The notes beneath the pieces were generated by a model, which saw only the letters and a program-made list of their open reading frames with translations, ran no database searches and was not told the DNA's origin. The translations under genes were made by a program, and so were the position numbers. Below, piece by piece: positions 9,424-17,175 of a stretch of 63,882 nt of DNA. Within the stretch, counting starts at the first letter, position 1, and each line of letters starts with the position of its first letter. Source of the stretch: Thermococcus sp. (GTDB taxonomy: Archaea; Methanobacteriota_B; Thermococci; Thermococcales; Thermococcaceae); contig NZ_JACDNS010000011.1 of assembly GCF_017656495.1 (NCBI RefSeq), positions 1 through 63,882 on the forward strand, in the 5' to 3' direction.

Positions 9424-9712
9424 CCTTGACCCTCCACTGGAAATATAGCCCTTGTTTATAAAGGCACCCTTTATTTAATGACTACATATGTTACACTTCG
9501 TCAGTATTTCATTGGCATCTTATTCCATTTTATGACATTTAATTTTTAAATATGTGAACATCAATATAAGTTCCATAGGAAACATAGGATGCAGAGGAAG
9601 CAATAGGATAATATCTATTGGGGGTATATATGCTTTATTGGGCAAGTTCATGTAAAAGTCCCAGAGAATTCTCGAGAAAATTCAAATCTATAATTAGTAG
9701 GAAAAAGTAAAC
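9424..9712. other. non-coding arm of the origin region next to cdc6
   Basis: There are 289 bases without a gene between the cdc6 start and the end of the embedded 204-residue gene. It holds the cdc6 promoter, a degenerate ORB-like TTCCATAGGAAAC (9571-9583), a G-run (ATTGGGGGTATATA, about 9618-9631), and a perfect GAGAATTCTC palindrome near 9664-9673. The ORB-like copy and G-run suggest it belongs to the origin, but no fully canonical long ORB is seen here. Confidence 0.5.
9430..9462 (-). promoter_or_regulatory. cdc6 promoter with overlapping ORB core
   Basis: On the minus strand a TTTATAAA TATA box (9462-9455) is followed about 20 bases later by TTTCCAGTGGA (9443-9433), whose last bases merge into the GGAGGG ribosome binding site (9435-9430). 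Initiator bound here would cover the transcription start. The autoregulation is inferred. Confidence 0.6.
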
Positions 9713-10327
9713 TCAGAAATACCCAACGTCAAGAGATTTCTTTTCTGAAACCCCTTGAGACTTTAAAATTTCATCTATGAATTTTTCAGCTTCCTCTTTG
9801 GGCATTCCCACCTTTATAACTAGGAACTTGATTAGTTCTTCTCTCGTAGCACCTTTTTCAAGCCTTTCCAATATCATCAACACAACCCGCTCAAATATGG
9901 CCTCTGCAAAGTCTTCCTCCAACCCCAAGGCTCTTACTAATTCATTTGTTCCAATCAACAGAGCCGTCAGCGCGTCATTAAATTCTGCTTTCCCAAGTGT
10001 TTTCTTATCCAAATCTACCCTTAAGATAATTTCATCATTGATTCCGCTTAAAGTGAACTTTAGTAGATTTATTTTGTCATTTAGGACCAGCATTGTATGG
10101 TAAATTTTCAGCCTTTCTTCCAAAGGCAGAGCCGTTGTTTCTATTCCAAATGGTACTATGAGATAAACAAATTCCTCGCTGAACAAGATATTTAGAACAA
10201 ATGGCATTTTGGGGTACTCAGCAATGTAGAAGTGCTCACCTTGCTTTTTAACTATCCACGGCAGATCCACGATATCTTGAGCATCATCCCTTCCTTCCTT
10301 TAGCCATTGAATGACTTGCTCCTCCAC
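9713..10327 (-). CDS. conserved hypothetical protein embedded in the origin
   Basis: A 204-residue soluble protein with no catalytic motif I recognise. The first ~120 residues look like an alpha/beta fold of the secretion-chaperone/YbjN type (IAEYPKMPFVLNILF, then alternating strands). The second half is helical and acidic (about 120-195). The family assignment is a guess. Start is GTG at 10327, chosen because GGTGAT lies eight bases upstream; an ORB-like TCCACAGGAAAT covers the start codon and a second copy sits 50 bases upstream (10374-10387). Its place between two ORB-bearing segments suggests a link to replication initiation or to initiator-dependent control. Confidence 0.75.
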   Translation of the reverse strand: MEEQVIQWLKEGRDDAQDIVDLPWIVKKQGEHFYIAEYPKMPFVLNILFSEEFVYLIVPFGIETTALPLEERLKIYHTMLVLNDKINLLKFTLSGINDEIILRVDLDKKTLGKAEFNDALTALLIGTNELVRALGLEEDFAEAIFERVVLMILERLEKGATREELIKFLVIKVGMPKEEAEKFIDEILKSQGVSEKKSLDVGYF

Positions 10328-10580
10328 AGGAAATCACCAAAGAAATATTGCATTTGCCCTTTAAAACATAATCGTTCCACAGGAAACACAAGAGGTAATT
10401 GTGCAATTATGAGCATCAAATGTTGATATTTGTAAACGCTAGAATGGTAGTATTTGTACATTTCAAATGGAAGAAAAATGAACATAGATGTCCATAAAAA
10501 TGTGTTCATCAGTGAAAACATACGAACATTATGTTAAACAGAAATTATTAACAATTATCCAAAAATTTAACAGAACATAT

Positions 10581-10610
10581 CCCCCAGAGAGTTGTGTTTC
10601 CAGTGGAGAC
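10581..10610 (-). promoter_or_regulatory. origin recognition box, left, inverted
   Basis: Minus-strand core TCCACTGGAAAC (plus strand TTTCCAGTGGAGAC at 10597-10610) followed by ACTCTCTGGGGG. Its G-string points away from the AT-rich core, and it mirrors the box at 10861-10890. Confidence 0.8.
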
Positions 10611-10860
10611 GAGCACAACACCCATACCACATTTGTTATTTTGGTGATAAACACTCCCACTTTCTATACTCATCATAGTATATAAATTTATCTATGAACA
10701 TTGTTCAAAAATTAAAATAAAAAATAGTACATTAATGTGAACATGTTATTCATGCCTAAAAACAATATGAACAAATGATCAATTTACTATGTAAAAACTT
10801 TTTTCGGAATTTGTTGACATTGTATGTGTCTGTTGTCGTTGCTGAGCTTCCAAAAGTGAG

Positions 10861-10890
10861 TTCCAGTGGAAATAGAACTCTGGGGGATCA
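10861..10890 (+). promoter_or_regulatory. origin recognition box, right
   Basis: Plus-strand TTCCAGTGGAAAT followed by GAACTCTGGGGGATC. It shares the core, the ACTCT step and the G-run with the inverted box at 10581-10610. Confidence 0.8.
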
Positions 10891-10918
10891 TTTCGATAAA
10901 CATCTTAAGAGACTTTTA

Positions 10919-10931
10919 TTTCCAGTGGAAC
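10919..10931 (+). promoter_or_regulatory. mini-ORB
   Basis: TTTCCAGTGGAAC, a near-perfect copy of the ORB core without an adjacent G-string. Confidence 0.7.
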
Positions 10932-11011
10932 TTTTTGGCGTTCAATGTTCACGGGTATTCACTGTTCATCAATGTCTGACTAAAAGCTTATAATGAGATA
11001 TTGACCAAAGG

Positions 11012-12019
11012 ATGAATATGATACCTGTACCTCTAGTCAGACGTCTAATGAAACTTAGAATTAAAGTGAGAAGAAACAAAGTTATTGTCCTTGCCGCTGC
11101 GGTATTTTTACTGGCGCTGATATTTTCTATAATGTTTATGTATTTTGAAAAGGTTGGTTTCTTTACGGCTTTTTATTGGGCAATAATAACGATGGCAACC
11201 ATTGGCTATGGGGACATAACTCCCAGTACATATGGTGGTAGGATTGTTGCAATAATTGCCGCAATTGCGGGTATTTCAACTTTCACTGCCTTGGTTTCAA
11301 TTCTTGCCGAGTATTTTATTGAATCATCAATGAGGAGGATGATGGGTATGCACAAGGTAAAGTACAAAGGTCATTATCTTATTATTGGTCAAGGAGGAAG
11401 CGTTTTAAGCTGTTTGGATGAGCTCAAAAGGGCCATTTCTATGGGACAAGCTGAAGATAACCCAATTGTTGTTGTCTTGCCAAGTGAGGAAGAAAAAAAG
11501 AGATTTCCTTTTGAAGATGTTGAGGTTCTTGTGGGCGATCCAACAAATAAAGATACTCTACAAAGAGCAAGAGCTGCAGAAGCATCTTATGTTCTTTTAA
11601 CACTTGAAGACGACTCAAAATCTGTTTTTGTGACTCTAATGGTTAAGCAGATATCTAACGCCAAAGTGTTTGTAGAGGCTCTTAAGCAGGAAAGCTTCTC
11701 CTTGCTGAAGCAAGCTGGGGCCGATAGAGTAATATTGAGTAGAACTCTGGCTGGTCGCTTACTGGCTAGTTCAATTTTTGAGCCAGAAGTTGTTGATGTA
11801 ATTGATGATTTGACAACTTCCACAGGAAATTATGATGTCACAGTATTAACTTTTCCAGAACTTAGTGAACTTAAATTCGGTGAGGCATGGCAAGTATTGT
11901 ATAAACAGGGATATTTGCCAATAGGTTATGTTGAGAATGGCATCAAGCTCATGCCCCCTCTAGATTCTCAGCTTCCACGGAACCCTAAGGTAGTAGTGAT
12001 TACACGGGTTTCTTCATAG
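11012..12019 (+). CDS. two-helix potassium channel with RCK (TrkA-N) domain
   Basis: A MthK-type K+ channel subunit, 335 residues, in the cytoplasmic membrane. A basic N-terminus precedes TM1 (about 28-48), the pore helix and selectivity filter TIGYGDI (about 66-72), and TM2 (about 80-102). The cytoplasmic RCK domain starts at HYLIIGQGGS, a Rossmann nucleotide/ion-binding motif. Start is taken as ATG 11012; ATG 11018 is an alternative. A TATA box (AAAGCTTATAATG, 10984-10995) would place transcription start close to the ATG, so the message may be nearly leaderless. It faces away from the origin. A TTCCACAGGAAAT ORB-like site lies inside the gene at 11818-11830. Confidence 0.9.
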   Translation: MNMIPVPLVRRLMKLRIKVRRNKVIVLAAAVFLLALIFSIMFMYFEKVGFFTAFYWAIITMATIGYGDITPSTYGGRIVAIIAAIAGISTFTALVSILAEYFIESSMRRMMGMHKVKYKGHYLIIGQGGSVLSCLDELKRAISMGQAEDNPIVVVLPSEEEKKRFPFEDVEVLVGDPTNKDTLQRARAAEASYVLLTLEDDSKSVFVTLMVKQISNAKVFVEALKQESFSLLKQAGADRVILSRTLAGRLLASSIFEPEVVDVIDDLTTSTGNYDVTVLTFPELSELKFGEAWQVLYKQGYLPIGYVENGIKLMPPLDSQLPRNPKVVVITRVSS

Positions 12020-12038
12020 CATTGATAGGTAGAGTTTC

Positions 12039-12053
12039 ATTTCCACTGGAAAT
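12039..12053. promoter_or_regulatory. ORB-like motif upstream of radA
   Basis: ATTTCCACTGGAAAT, a palindromic perfect ORB core in the gap between the K+ channel gene and radA, about 90 bases before the radA TATA box. It is the outermost copy of the motif on the right. Confidence 0.6.
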
Positions 12054-12144
12054 TTTACTGTTTAGGAATTCATTCGCTTAAAATCAACTTTACTTGTTTT
12101 GTATTTTTTATTTTGGAGTATATGCAGCTTTTTTTGGAAAAAGG

Positions 12145-12157
12145 GAAAAGTATATAA
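12145..12157 (+). promoter_or_regulatory. radA promoter (BRE/TATA)
   Basis: GAAAAGTATATAA, a strong BRE plus TATA element about 50 bases before the radA ATG; predicted start near 12180. Confidence 0.6.
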
Positions 12158-12205
12158 CCCCTTACATCTTACACTTACCAGCAATCATGCTTATAGGTGG
12201 TACTG

Positions 12206-13273
12206 ATGGCGAGAAAGAAAAAGGTTGAGACCATTGACGATGAAATAAAAGAACTTGAAGAGTTTGAGGAACTCTCAATTGACGTTGAAGTAGCTGAAAC
12301 ACCAAAGAAAAAGAAAAAGGAAATCAAAACACTCGAAGATTTGCCTGGTGTTGGTCCTGCCACGGCTGAAAAACTTAGGGAAGCAGGATATGATAGCCTA
12401 GAAGCAATTGCTGTTGCATCTCCAATAGAGCTTAAAGAAATTGCAGGAATAAGTGAGGGAGCTGCCTTAAAGATAATTCAAGCCGCTAGAGAAGCAGCTA
12501 ATATTGGAACATTCATAAGGGCTGATGAATACCTCCAGAGGAGACAGACGATAGGTAGGATTTCAACTGGAAGCAAATCCCTAGACAAGCTACTTGGTGG
12601 GGGAATAGAGACCCAAGCAATCACTGAAGTTTTCGGTGAGTTTGGTAGTGGAAAGACTCAAATCGCCCATACTTTAGCTGTCATGGTTCAATTGCCACCT
12701 GAAGAAGGTGGTTTGAATGGAAGCGTAATCTGGATTGATACCGAAAACACTTTTAGACCAGAGAGAATAAGACAGATTGCTGAAAATAGAGGCTTGGATC
12801 CAGATGAAGTTCTCAAGAATATATATGTCGCAAGGGCCTATAATACAAATCACCAAATGCTTCTTGTTGAAAAAGCGGAGGAGATAATCAAGGAAAAGCT
12901 TAACACTGACAGACCAGTTAAGCTTATGGTTGTTGACTCTTTAACAAGTCATTTCCGTTCCGAATACGTGGGTAGAGGGGCACTTGCAGAGAGACAGCAA
13001 AAGTTAGGAAAGCATTTGGCTGATTTACACCGCTTAGCCAACCTATATGACATTGCAATATTTGTTACAAACCAAGTTCAAGCAAGGCCAGATGCATTCT
13101 TTGGCGACCCAACGAGACCAATTGGTGGACACATCTTGGCTCACTCAGCCACACTTAGGATATACCTAAGAAAAGGCAAAGCTGGAAAGAGAATTGCGAG
13201 GCTCATTGATTCACCGCATCTACCAGAAGGAGAAGCAACCTTTAGAATCACAGATAAAGGCATTGAGGATTAA
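12206..13273 (+). CDS. radA: RadA recombinase
   Basis: The archaeal Rad51/RecA homologue for homologous pairing and strand exchange; 355 residues from ATG 12206. That start is preferred over GTG 12197 because GGTGG (12196-12200) then sits five bases upstream. A lysine-rich and acidic N-terminus precedes a helix-hairpin-helix domain ([16 protein letters not shown], about 47-62), a polymerisation linker, and the ATPase core with Walker [10 protein letters not shown] (about 147-155), Walker [12 protein letters not shown], and the L1/L2 loop region (TNQVQARPD). No intein is present, unlike in some relatives. It is located beside the origin with the polymerase operon. Confidence 0.97.
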   Translation: MARKKKVETIDDEIKELEEFEELSIDVEVAETPKKKKKEIKTLEDLPGVGPATAEKLREAGYDSLEAIAVASPIELKEIAGISEGAALKIIQAAREAANIGTFIRADEYLQRRQTIGRISTGSKSLDKLLGGGIETQAITEVFGEFGSGKTQIAHTLAVMVQLPPEEGGLNGSVIWIDTENTFRPERIRQIAENRGLDPDEVLKNIYVARAYNTNHQMLLVEKAEEIIKEKLNTDRPVKLMVVDSLTSHFRSEYVGRGALAERQQKLGKHLADLHRLANLYDIAIFVTNQVQARPDAFFGDPTRPIGGHILAHSATLRIYLRKGKAGKRIARLIDSPHLPEGEATFRITDKGIED

Positions 13274-13296
13274 TTTCTTCTTTTCTTAATCCTTTT
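13273..13296 (+). terminator. T-rich terminator after radA
   Basis: A pyrimidine/T-rich run (TTTCTTCTTTTCTTAATCC) directly after the radA stop, typical of archaeal intrinsic termination. It merges into the nucS TATA element TTTTAAAT. Confidence 0.4.
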
Positions 13297-13327
13297 AAAT
13301 GGTACGATTTATTCTTAGTTGATGAGC

Positions 13328-14089
13328 ATGAAAGTGGAAGCTAAAGTTGAGCCCTCTCACGAAGAGATAATTGAAATTTTGGATAAAGCCCTCTCTGTTG
13401 AGGCTATTATAACTCTCTTTGCTTATTGTAGGGTATTTTATGAGGGGAGAGCCAAGAGTGAGCTAGGTCCAGGAGATAGAGTCATTATAATCAAGCCAGA
13501 TGGCTCTTTTTTAATTCACCAGAAGAACAAGAGAGAGCCTGTTAACTGGCAACCGCCAGGGAGTGTTGTTAGCATTGTTCTTGAAGATGGAAAGATAATG
13601 CTGAGAAGTGTTAGGCGGAAGCCAAAAGAAACCCTTGAAGTTGAGCTCATTAAAACGTATCTTATAAGCTATTTCCAAGCAGAGGATTATGAAGAGCTGG
13701 CATTGACTGGAAGTGAAGCAGAGATGGCTGATTTAATCTTTGAAAATCCCTCATTAATCGAAGAAGGATTTAAACCGCTTTTTAAGGAAAAGCCAATTAA
13801 ACATGGGATAGTTGACGTGCTTGGAAGAGACAAACATGGCAATTTGGTTGTCCTTGAGCTTAAGCGTAGAAGAGCAGATTTGCATGCAGTTAGCCAGCTT
13901 AAAAGATACGTGGATGCTCTGAGAGAGGAGCATAAAAATGTTCGTGGGATTTTGGTAGCTCCTTCTCTCACGGCTGGAGCTAAAAAGCTTCTCGAAAAAG
14001 AAGGGCTGGAATTTAAAAAGCTAAATCCACCAAAGCGTGAAAAGAAGAAAAAAGGCAAGCAGAAAACCCTTGATTTTCTCAGCCCATAG
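13328..14089 (+). CDS. nucS: mismatch/branched-DNA endonuclease NucS (EndoMS)
   Basis: A RecB-like nuclease that cuts both strands at mismatches or flaps, working with PCNA; 253 residues. The N-terminal DNA-binding/dimerisation half contains FYEGRAKSELGPGDR and KREPVNWQPPGS. The C-terminal catalytic domain carries GIVDVLGRD and the PD-(D/E)xK motif VLELKRRRA. The C-terminus QKTLDFL is a PCNA-interacting motif. ATG 13328 (MKVEAKVEPSHEE) fits relatives; ATG 13322 and TTG 13319 are in frame. A TATA box at 13294-13300 puts the transcription start within a few bases of the start codon, so translation is probably leaderless. Confidence 0.94.
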   Translation: MKVEAKVEPSHEEIIEILDKALSVEAIITLFAYCRVFYEGRAKSELGPGDRVIIIKPDGSFLIHQKNKREPVNWQPPGSVVSIVLEDGKIMLRSVRRKPKETLEVELIKTYLISYFQAEDYEELALTGSEAEMADLIFENPSLIEEGFKPLFKEKPIKHGIVDVLGRDKHGNLVVLELKRRRADLHAVSQLKRYVDALREEHKNVRGILVAPSLTAGAKKLLEKEGLEFKKLNPPKREKKKKGKQKTLDFLSP

Positions 14090-14459
14090 CCATTTCGTGA
14101 GGAAGCATCTCTCTAACTCTTGCTTTGATTAAATCTCCTTCTCTTCTGATTTCGATAACTTTTCCAAGCCCTACTAGGCGGAGCTGAACTCTGCACACCA
14201 TCTGCTCTCTCTCATCACTTTCCTCCCATAAAATTCTTTGCTCCATCTTTTCCATTCTTAATATCTGGGCTATTATTCCTTCAGTTCCCTTTGTTATGTC
14301 TTGCAAGGTTTCATATGTTAGAAATACTCTATCACCCTCTCTAAGGTGCTCAAGAACAAATACATTGCTTGCACTCCTAATTTCCAATGTGCGGTATGGA
14401 TTTCTTAATAACTGGTCAAGGGTCCGTCTTGTAATTCCTGCCAAAATTAGGACCTCCAT
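14079..14459 (-). CDS. conserved archaeal protein, DUF473-like
   Basis: 126 residues from ATG 14459 (MEVLILAGITRRTLDQLL), chosen because GAGGTGGTG lies just upstream and the longer reading frame only overlaps the preceding gene. Sequence such as NPYRTLEIRSASNVF resembles the archaeal DUF473 family as I remember it. No catalytic motif is visible. It follows the proteasome-chaperone gene by 10 bases, so the two are probably co-transcribed; its 3' end overlaps nucS convergently by 11 bases. Function unknown. Confidence 0.7.
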   Translation of the reverse strand: MEVLILAGITRRTLDQLLRNPYRTLEIRSASNVFVLEHLREGDRVFLTYETLQDITKGTEGIIAQILRMEKMEQRILWEESDEREQMVCRVQLRLVGLGKVIEIRREGDLIKARVREMLPHEMAMG

Positions 14460-14469
14460 AGGCACCACC

Positions 14470-15192
14470 TCACAGATAAATGCTCTCATATTGCTTCTCT
14501 GCTTTCTTTCTTGCCATTTCCATCTGTTCATGCATCTTTCTAAGCTGCTCTTCAATCATCTCTGCTTCTTTTATGAGAGGCTCTGTGGATATTTCAATTG
14601 GTGTGAGCTTCTTTATTACTTCAATCACGTTTGCCGCTGCTCTTGGGTCAGGTCTGTCCCCAAAAGTCTCGCCAAGCAACACATATCCGTTAATCTTTTC
14701 TTTTGATGCCTCCCATAAAAGTTTCCCGCTCATGCCCATTATTGAGCCATACTGAAGTATTTTAACTCCCAAACCTTCAAGCTCTTTATTGAGCTCTTCA
14801 TTTGCTCCAACGCCCCACACTTCCATCTGCTCTTTGAAAAAGCCAATTCCCATTCCACCAATGGAAATGAGCTTTTGGGCATTTGTTTCTTTCAAATAAC
14901 TGATAATTTCTTTGGCTATTTCATTTACAAGAGTTGGTGGGACGTAGATGTCAGCAACGGCTATGATGAGGTTATCTTTTCCATAGAATCTTAAAGGTGG
15001 GTTGGGTTTTCCTTCGAGGATTAAGCTCATTGGCGGTATGAATGGACTCTCGATATAGCCAATCATCTCCATGTTGAGCTCTTTTGCTAAGAAGTTAGCG
15101 GCAATGTGTCCGACAAGCCCAATCCCAGGGTAACCTTCGATGAAAATGGGGTTTTCTATCTTTGGGAGGACTAACCTCACTGGCTTTTCCAT
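14470..15192 (-). CDS. PAC2-family proteasome assembly chaperone (PbaB-like)
   Basis: 240 residues, cytosolic. The PAC2 fold is marked by FIEGYPGIGLVGHIAANFL (about 18-36) and GGMGIG; a C-terminal coiled coil (about 200-235) ends in ...ESIYL, whose last three residues are a hydrophobic-Tyr-X motif. In archaeal PbaB this tail docks on the proteasome alpha ring. The related Pyrococcus gene also lies near the cdc6/polD locus, as I recall. Upstream GAGGTG supports ATG 15192. Whether it acts as an assembly chaperone or proteasome activator cannot be told from sequence. Confidence 0.85.
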   Translation of the reverse strand: MEKPVRLVLPKIENPIFIEGYPGIGLVGHIAANFLAKELNMEMIGYIESPFIPPMSLILEGKPNPPLRFYGKDNLIIAVADIYVPPTLVNEIAKEIISYLKETNAQKLISIGGMGIGFFKEQMEVWGVGANEELNKELEGLGVKILQYGSIMGMSGKLLWEASKEKINGYVLLGETFGDRPDPRAAANVIEVIKKLTPIEISTEPLIKEAEMIEEQLRKMHEQMEMARKKAEKQYESIYL

Positions 15193-15261
15193 TTTCTCAC
15201 CTCAAGACTTAGTTTGGCTTTCGAAGGTAATTAAGTTTTTGCTGCAAGTTTGCAGAGGATA

Positions 15262-15280
15262 AAGTTAAAGCTTAAATAAC
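15262..15280 (+). repeat. 19-bp direct repeat, left copy (also a promoter)
   Basis: AAGTTAAAGCTTAAATAAC, identical to 16179-16197. It contains a BRE/TATA-like element (AAGCTTAAATA). The two copies bracket the membrane-protein gene at 15341-16159. Confidence 0.7.
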
Positions 15281-15340
15281 CCATTAACGAGTATTTGTGC
15301 CAGAGAGGAGCCCAAGCACAGCGTTGGCATGGTGAGATGG

Positions 15341-16159
15341 ATGGAAACGAAGGGATTTTCTCCCGATGTGTTCTTCATTCCGTGCTATGTGATCCTCCTC
15401 GCACTTACCCTTTATGGCAAGATTGAGAATGCCTATATGACCTACGGTCAGCCAGGCATCACGTTTAACATCACAACTTGCGTGCTTTTTAACATTGCCT
15501 TCCTTGGATGTGTTGTCTTTGGCTGGATCTATATCACGGAGAGAGTGACATCATTCGTGGATCCCGAAGCAGGCCAGAGGATAAGGACTTTGAGTGCCAT
15601 ACCCCTTGTTCTTTTCCTGGGTTGCTATGCAGCGGCAATCAGAGTGGTTGATGCTCAGAATGTTGAAGTTCTGCGAATCCCGAACTTCGTTCCGTGGCTT
15701 GTCACTTGGGAGAGATGCAAAGATTACATCTTTCTTGACCCTTACCATCTCATTCTCTTTATTGTGGGCTTCTTGTGTCTACTTGCCACAATGAGTATCC
15801 CTGTCGGAATGGCCTTTGGAAAGAAAGCTTTTATGACGGCTCTCGTATCTAGCTTCGGGGCGTTGCTCGTCGGTCTGGTATATCAAGACTGGTTCTGGTT
15901 CGTCTCACACCCCACGGCATACTTGACATATGGTGGCAGATACGGTGTCTTCTTCAACCAGTGGATGGAAGTCCTCGGCTTTCATCTACCAACAATTTAT
16001 GTTGTTGCCCACATCTTAGGCCTCCCAATGATTATTGTCCCCCCGTTGCTCATCTGTCGCAGACAGAAGGCCGTTCCCTATATCGTCGGCCTTTTTGGCC
16101 TTCTTGCCGTTTTAATCCTCTTTGGGGTAGCATATGTCAAGTTCGTCAAGAACATTTGA
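15341..16159 (+). CDS. seven-helix membrane protein, probably acquired
   Basis: A 272-residue integral membrane protein of unknown function. Seven hydrophobic segments are clear, for example VFFIPCYVILLALTLYG, VLFNIAFLGCVVFGWIYI and IVGLFGLLAVLILFGVAYV, with Trp/Tyr-rich loops (YQDWFWFVSHP). No cofactor or catalytic motif is recognised. ATG 15341 is preferred because GGTGAG (15331-15336) precedes it; ATG 15329 and GTG 15332 are in frame. Codon use is visibly richer in G and C than its neighbours, and a 19-bp direct repeat lies on both sides. Both point to insertion between the divergent PAC2 and MTA phosphorylase genes. Confidence 0.75.
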   Translation: METKGFSPDVFFIPCYVILLALTLYGKIENAYMTYGQPGITFNITTCVLFNIAFLGCVVFGWIYITERVTSFVDPEAGQRIRTLSAIPLVLFLGCYAAAIRVVDAQNVEVLRIPNFVPWLVTWERCKDYIFLDPYHLILFIVGFLCLLATMSIPVGMAFGKKAFMTALVSSFGALLVGLVYQDWFWFVSHPTAYLTYGGRYGVFFNQWMEVLGFHLPTIYVVAHILGLPMIIVPPLLICRRQKAVPYIVGLFGLLAVLILFGVAYVKFVKNI

Positions 16160-16178
16160 CAATATCTTGTAAATGCCG

Positions 16179-16197
16179 AAGTTAAAGCTTAAATAAC
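16179..16197 (+). repeat. 19-bp direct repeat, right copy (MTA phosphorylase promoter)
   Basis: AAGTTAAAGCTTAAATAAC, the same as 15262-15280. Here it lies about 30 bases before the mtnP start and contains its TATA element. Confidence 0.7.
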
Positions 16198-16227
16198 TTT
16201 AAATCGAAGATTAACAAGGTGATGTCC

Positions 16228-17001
16228 ATGCCAAAGATTGGAATTATTGGCGGTTCTGGTGTTTATGGTGTCTTTGAGCCAAAAGAGACGATAAAGGTTC
16301 ACACACCTTATGGAAGACCATCAGCACCCGTAGAGATAGGAGAAGTTGAAGGCGTTGAAGTAGCTTTCATTCCAAGACACGGCAAAAACCATGAGTTCCC
16401 CCCACATGAAGTACCATATAGAGCAAACATCTGGGCTCTTCACGAGCTTGGCGTTGAGAGGGTCATAGGAATCACAGCCGTTGGCTCCCTCAGGGAGGAG
16501 TACAAACCTGGAGACATTGTAATTACCGACCAGTTTATTGACTTCACGAAGAAGAGGGAATACACATTTTACAACGGTCCGAGAGTTGCTCACATAAGCA
16601 TGGCTGATCCCTTCTGTCCAGAAATGAGAAAGATATTCTATGAAACAGCTAAAGAGCTAAACTTTGAAGTTCACGAGAAGGGAACCTATGTCTGTATTGA
16701 AGGGCCAAGATTCTCAACAAGGGCTGAATCCGCGATGTTCAGGCAGTTTGCCCACATAATTGGAATGACTCTCGTTCCCGAGGTAGTTTTAGCAAGGGAG
16801 CTTGGAATGTGCTATGTTAATATCGCAACGATTACGGACTATGATGTCTGGGCTGACAAGCCAGTTGACGCTCAAGAAGTTCTCAAAGTCATGAAGGAGA
16901 ACAACTATAAAGTCCAAGAAATCCTTAAGAAGGGCATTCCAAGGATTCCCGAGGAAAGAAAGTGCGGCTGTGCTGATGTGCTTAAGGCAGCCTTTGTTTG
17001 A
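16228..17001 (+). CDS. mtnP: S-methyl-5'-thioadenosine phosphorylase
   Basis: Cleaves methylthioadenosine with phosphate to adenine and methylthioribose-1-phosphate in methionine/polyamine salvage; 257 residues, cytosolic hexamer in relatives. It starts [14 protein letters not shown]; the phosphate-binding GGSG and RHG motifs, the [11 protein letters not shown] substrate motif and TDYDVWA are present. A CGC motif at the C-terminus (KCGCADVL) matches the cysteines that form disulphides in the Pyrococcus furiosus enzyme. ATG 16228 follows AAGGTGAT; upstream GTG 16219 and ATG 16222 fall inside that ribosome binding site. Together with the MTA/SAH deaminase at 18977 it gives two routes for using MTA. 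Confidence 0.95.
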   Translation: MPKIGIIGGSGVYGVFEPKETIKVHTPYGRPSAPVEIGEVEGVEVAFIPRHGKNHEFPPHEVPYRANIWALHELGVERVIGITAVGSLREEYKPGDIVITDQFIDFTKKREYTFYNGPRVAHISMADPFCPEMRKIFYETAKELNFEVHEKGTYVCIEGPRFSTRAESAMFRQFAHIIGMTLVPEVVLARELGMCYVNIATITDYDVWADKPVDAQEVLKVMKENNYKVQEILKKGIPRIPEERKCGCADVLKAAFV

Positions 17002-17011
17002 TTTCGCTGTT

Positions 17012-17040
17012 ACTCTTTTGAGTTGTTTTGTCTTCTTTTT
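17012..17040 (+). terminator. T-rich terminator after mtnP
   Basis: Repeated T-runs (CTCTTTTGAGTTGTTTTGTC, then TTCTTTTT) shortly after the mtnP stop, without a hairpin: the archaeal pattern. Confidence 0.4.
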
Positions 17041-17133
17041 ACTTAATCTGCTTTGTAGTTGGTTGAATACTTTTTGGGTGATCTCTTTTATAACGCATTG
17101 AAAGAAAACAATAACACTATAGCAAAGCGTAAA

Positions 17134-17143
17134 AATTAAATAT
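17134..17143 (+). promoter_or_regulatory. putative TATA box of the halocin-like cassette
   Basis: AATTAAATAT about 35 bases upstream of ATG 17176, in the correct spacing for a short leader carrying the GAGGTG ribosome binding site at 17165-17170. Confidence 0.45.
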
Positions 17144-17175
17144 GAGTTTTCGTTCATAATTTTTGAGGTGCTCCT

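Larger units (their letters stand above)
10328..11011. other. oriC: replication origin (oriC) with ORBs and AT-rich unwinding region
   Basis: A 684-base gene-free stretch. Two long ORBs face each other. One is read on the minus strand at 10581-10610 (TCCACTGGAAAC, then ACTCTCTGGGGGAT). The other is read on the plus strand at 10861-10890 (TTCCAGTGGAAAT, then GAACTCTGGGGGATC). Each has the core plus a G-string, the layout of Pyrococcus and Sulfolobus ORBs. Between them lies very AT-rich DNA (10611-10860), the likely unwinding element. Further mini-ORBs occur at 10323-10334, 10374-10387 and 10919-10931. The segment adjoins cdc6, as in characterised Pyrococcus origins. Confidence 0.88.

Noticed and set aside
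9664-9673. GAGAATTCTC palindrome in the cdc6-proximal gap
   Set aside because: Perfect but short; no second copy or neighbouring signal to support an operator.
10300-10521. 73-codon minus-strand frame next to the embedded gene
   Set aside because: It overlaps the 204-residue gene start and ORB-like sites, and lacks a ribosome binding site.
10775-10993. 72-codon open frame in the origin, plus strand
   Set aside because: It overlaps two ORBs and the repeat field, has no ribosome binding site, and the peptide shows no conserved pattern; best read as chance in the origin.
7508-12053. Repeated TTCCAGTGGAA motif read as CRISPR or transposon repeats
   Set aside because: Spacing is irregular, both orientations occur, and copies lie next to an Orc1/Cdc6 gene; ORBs explain them better.
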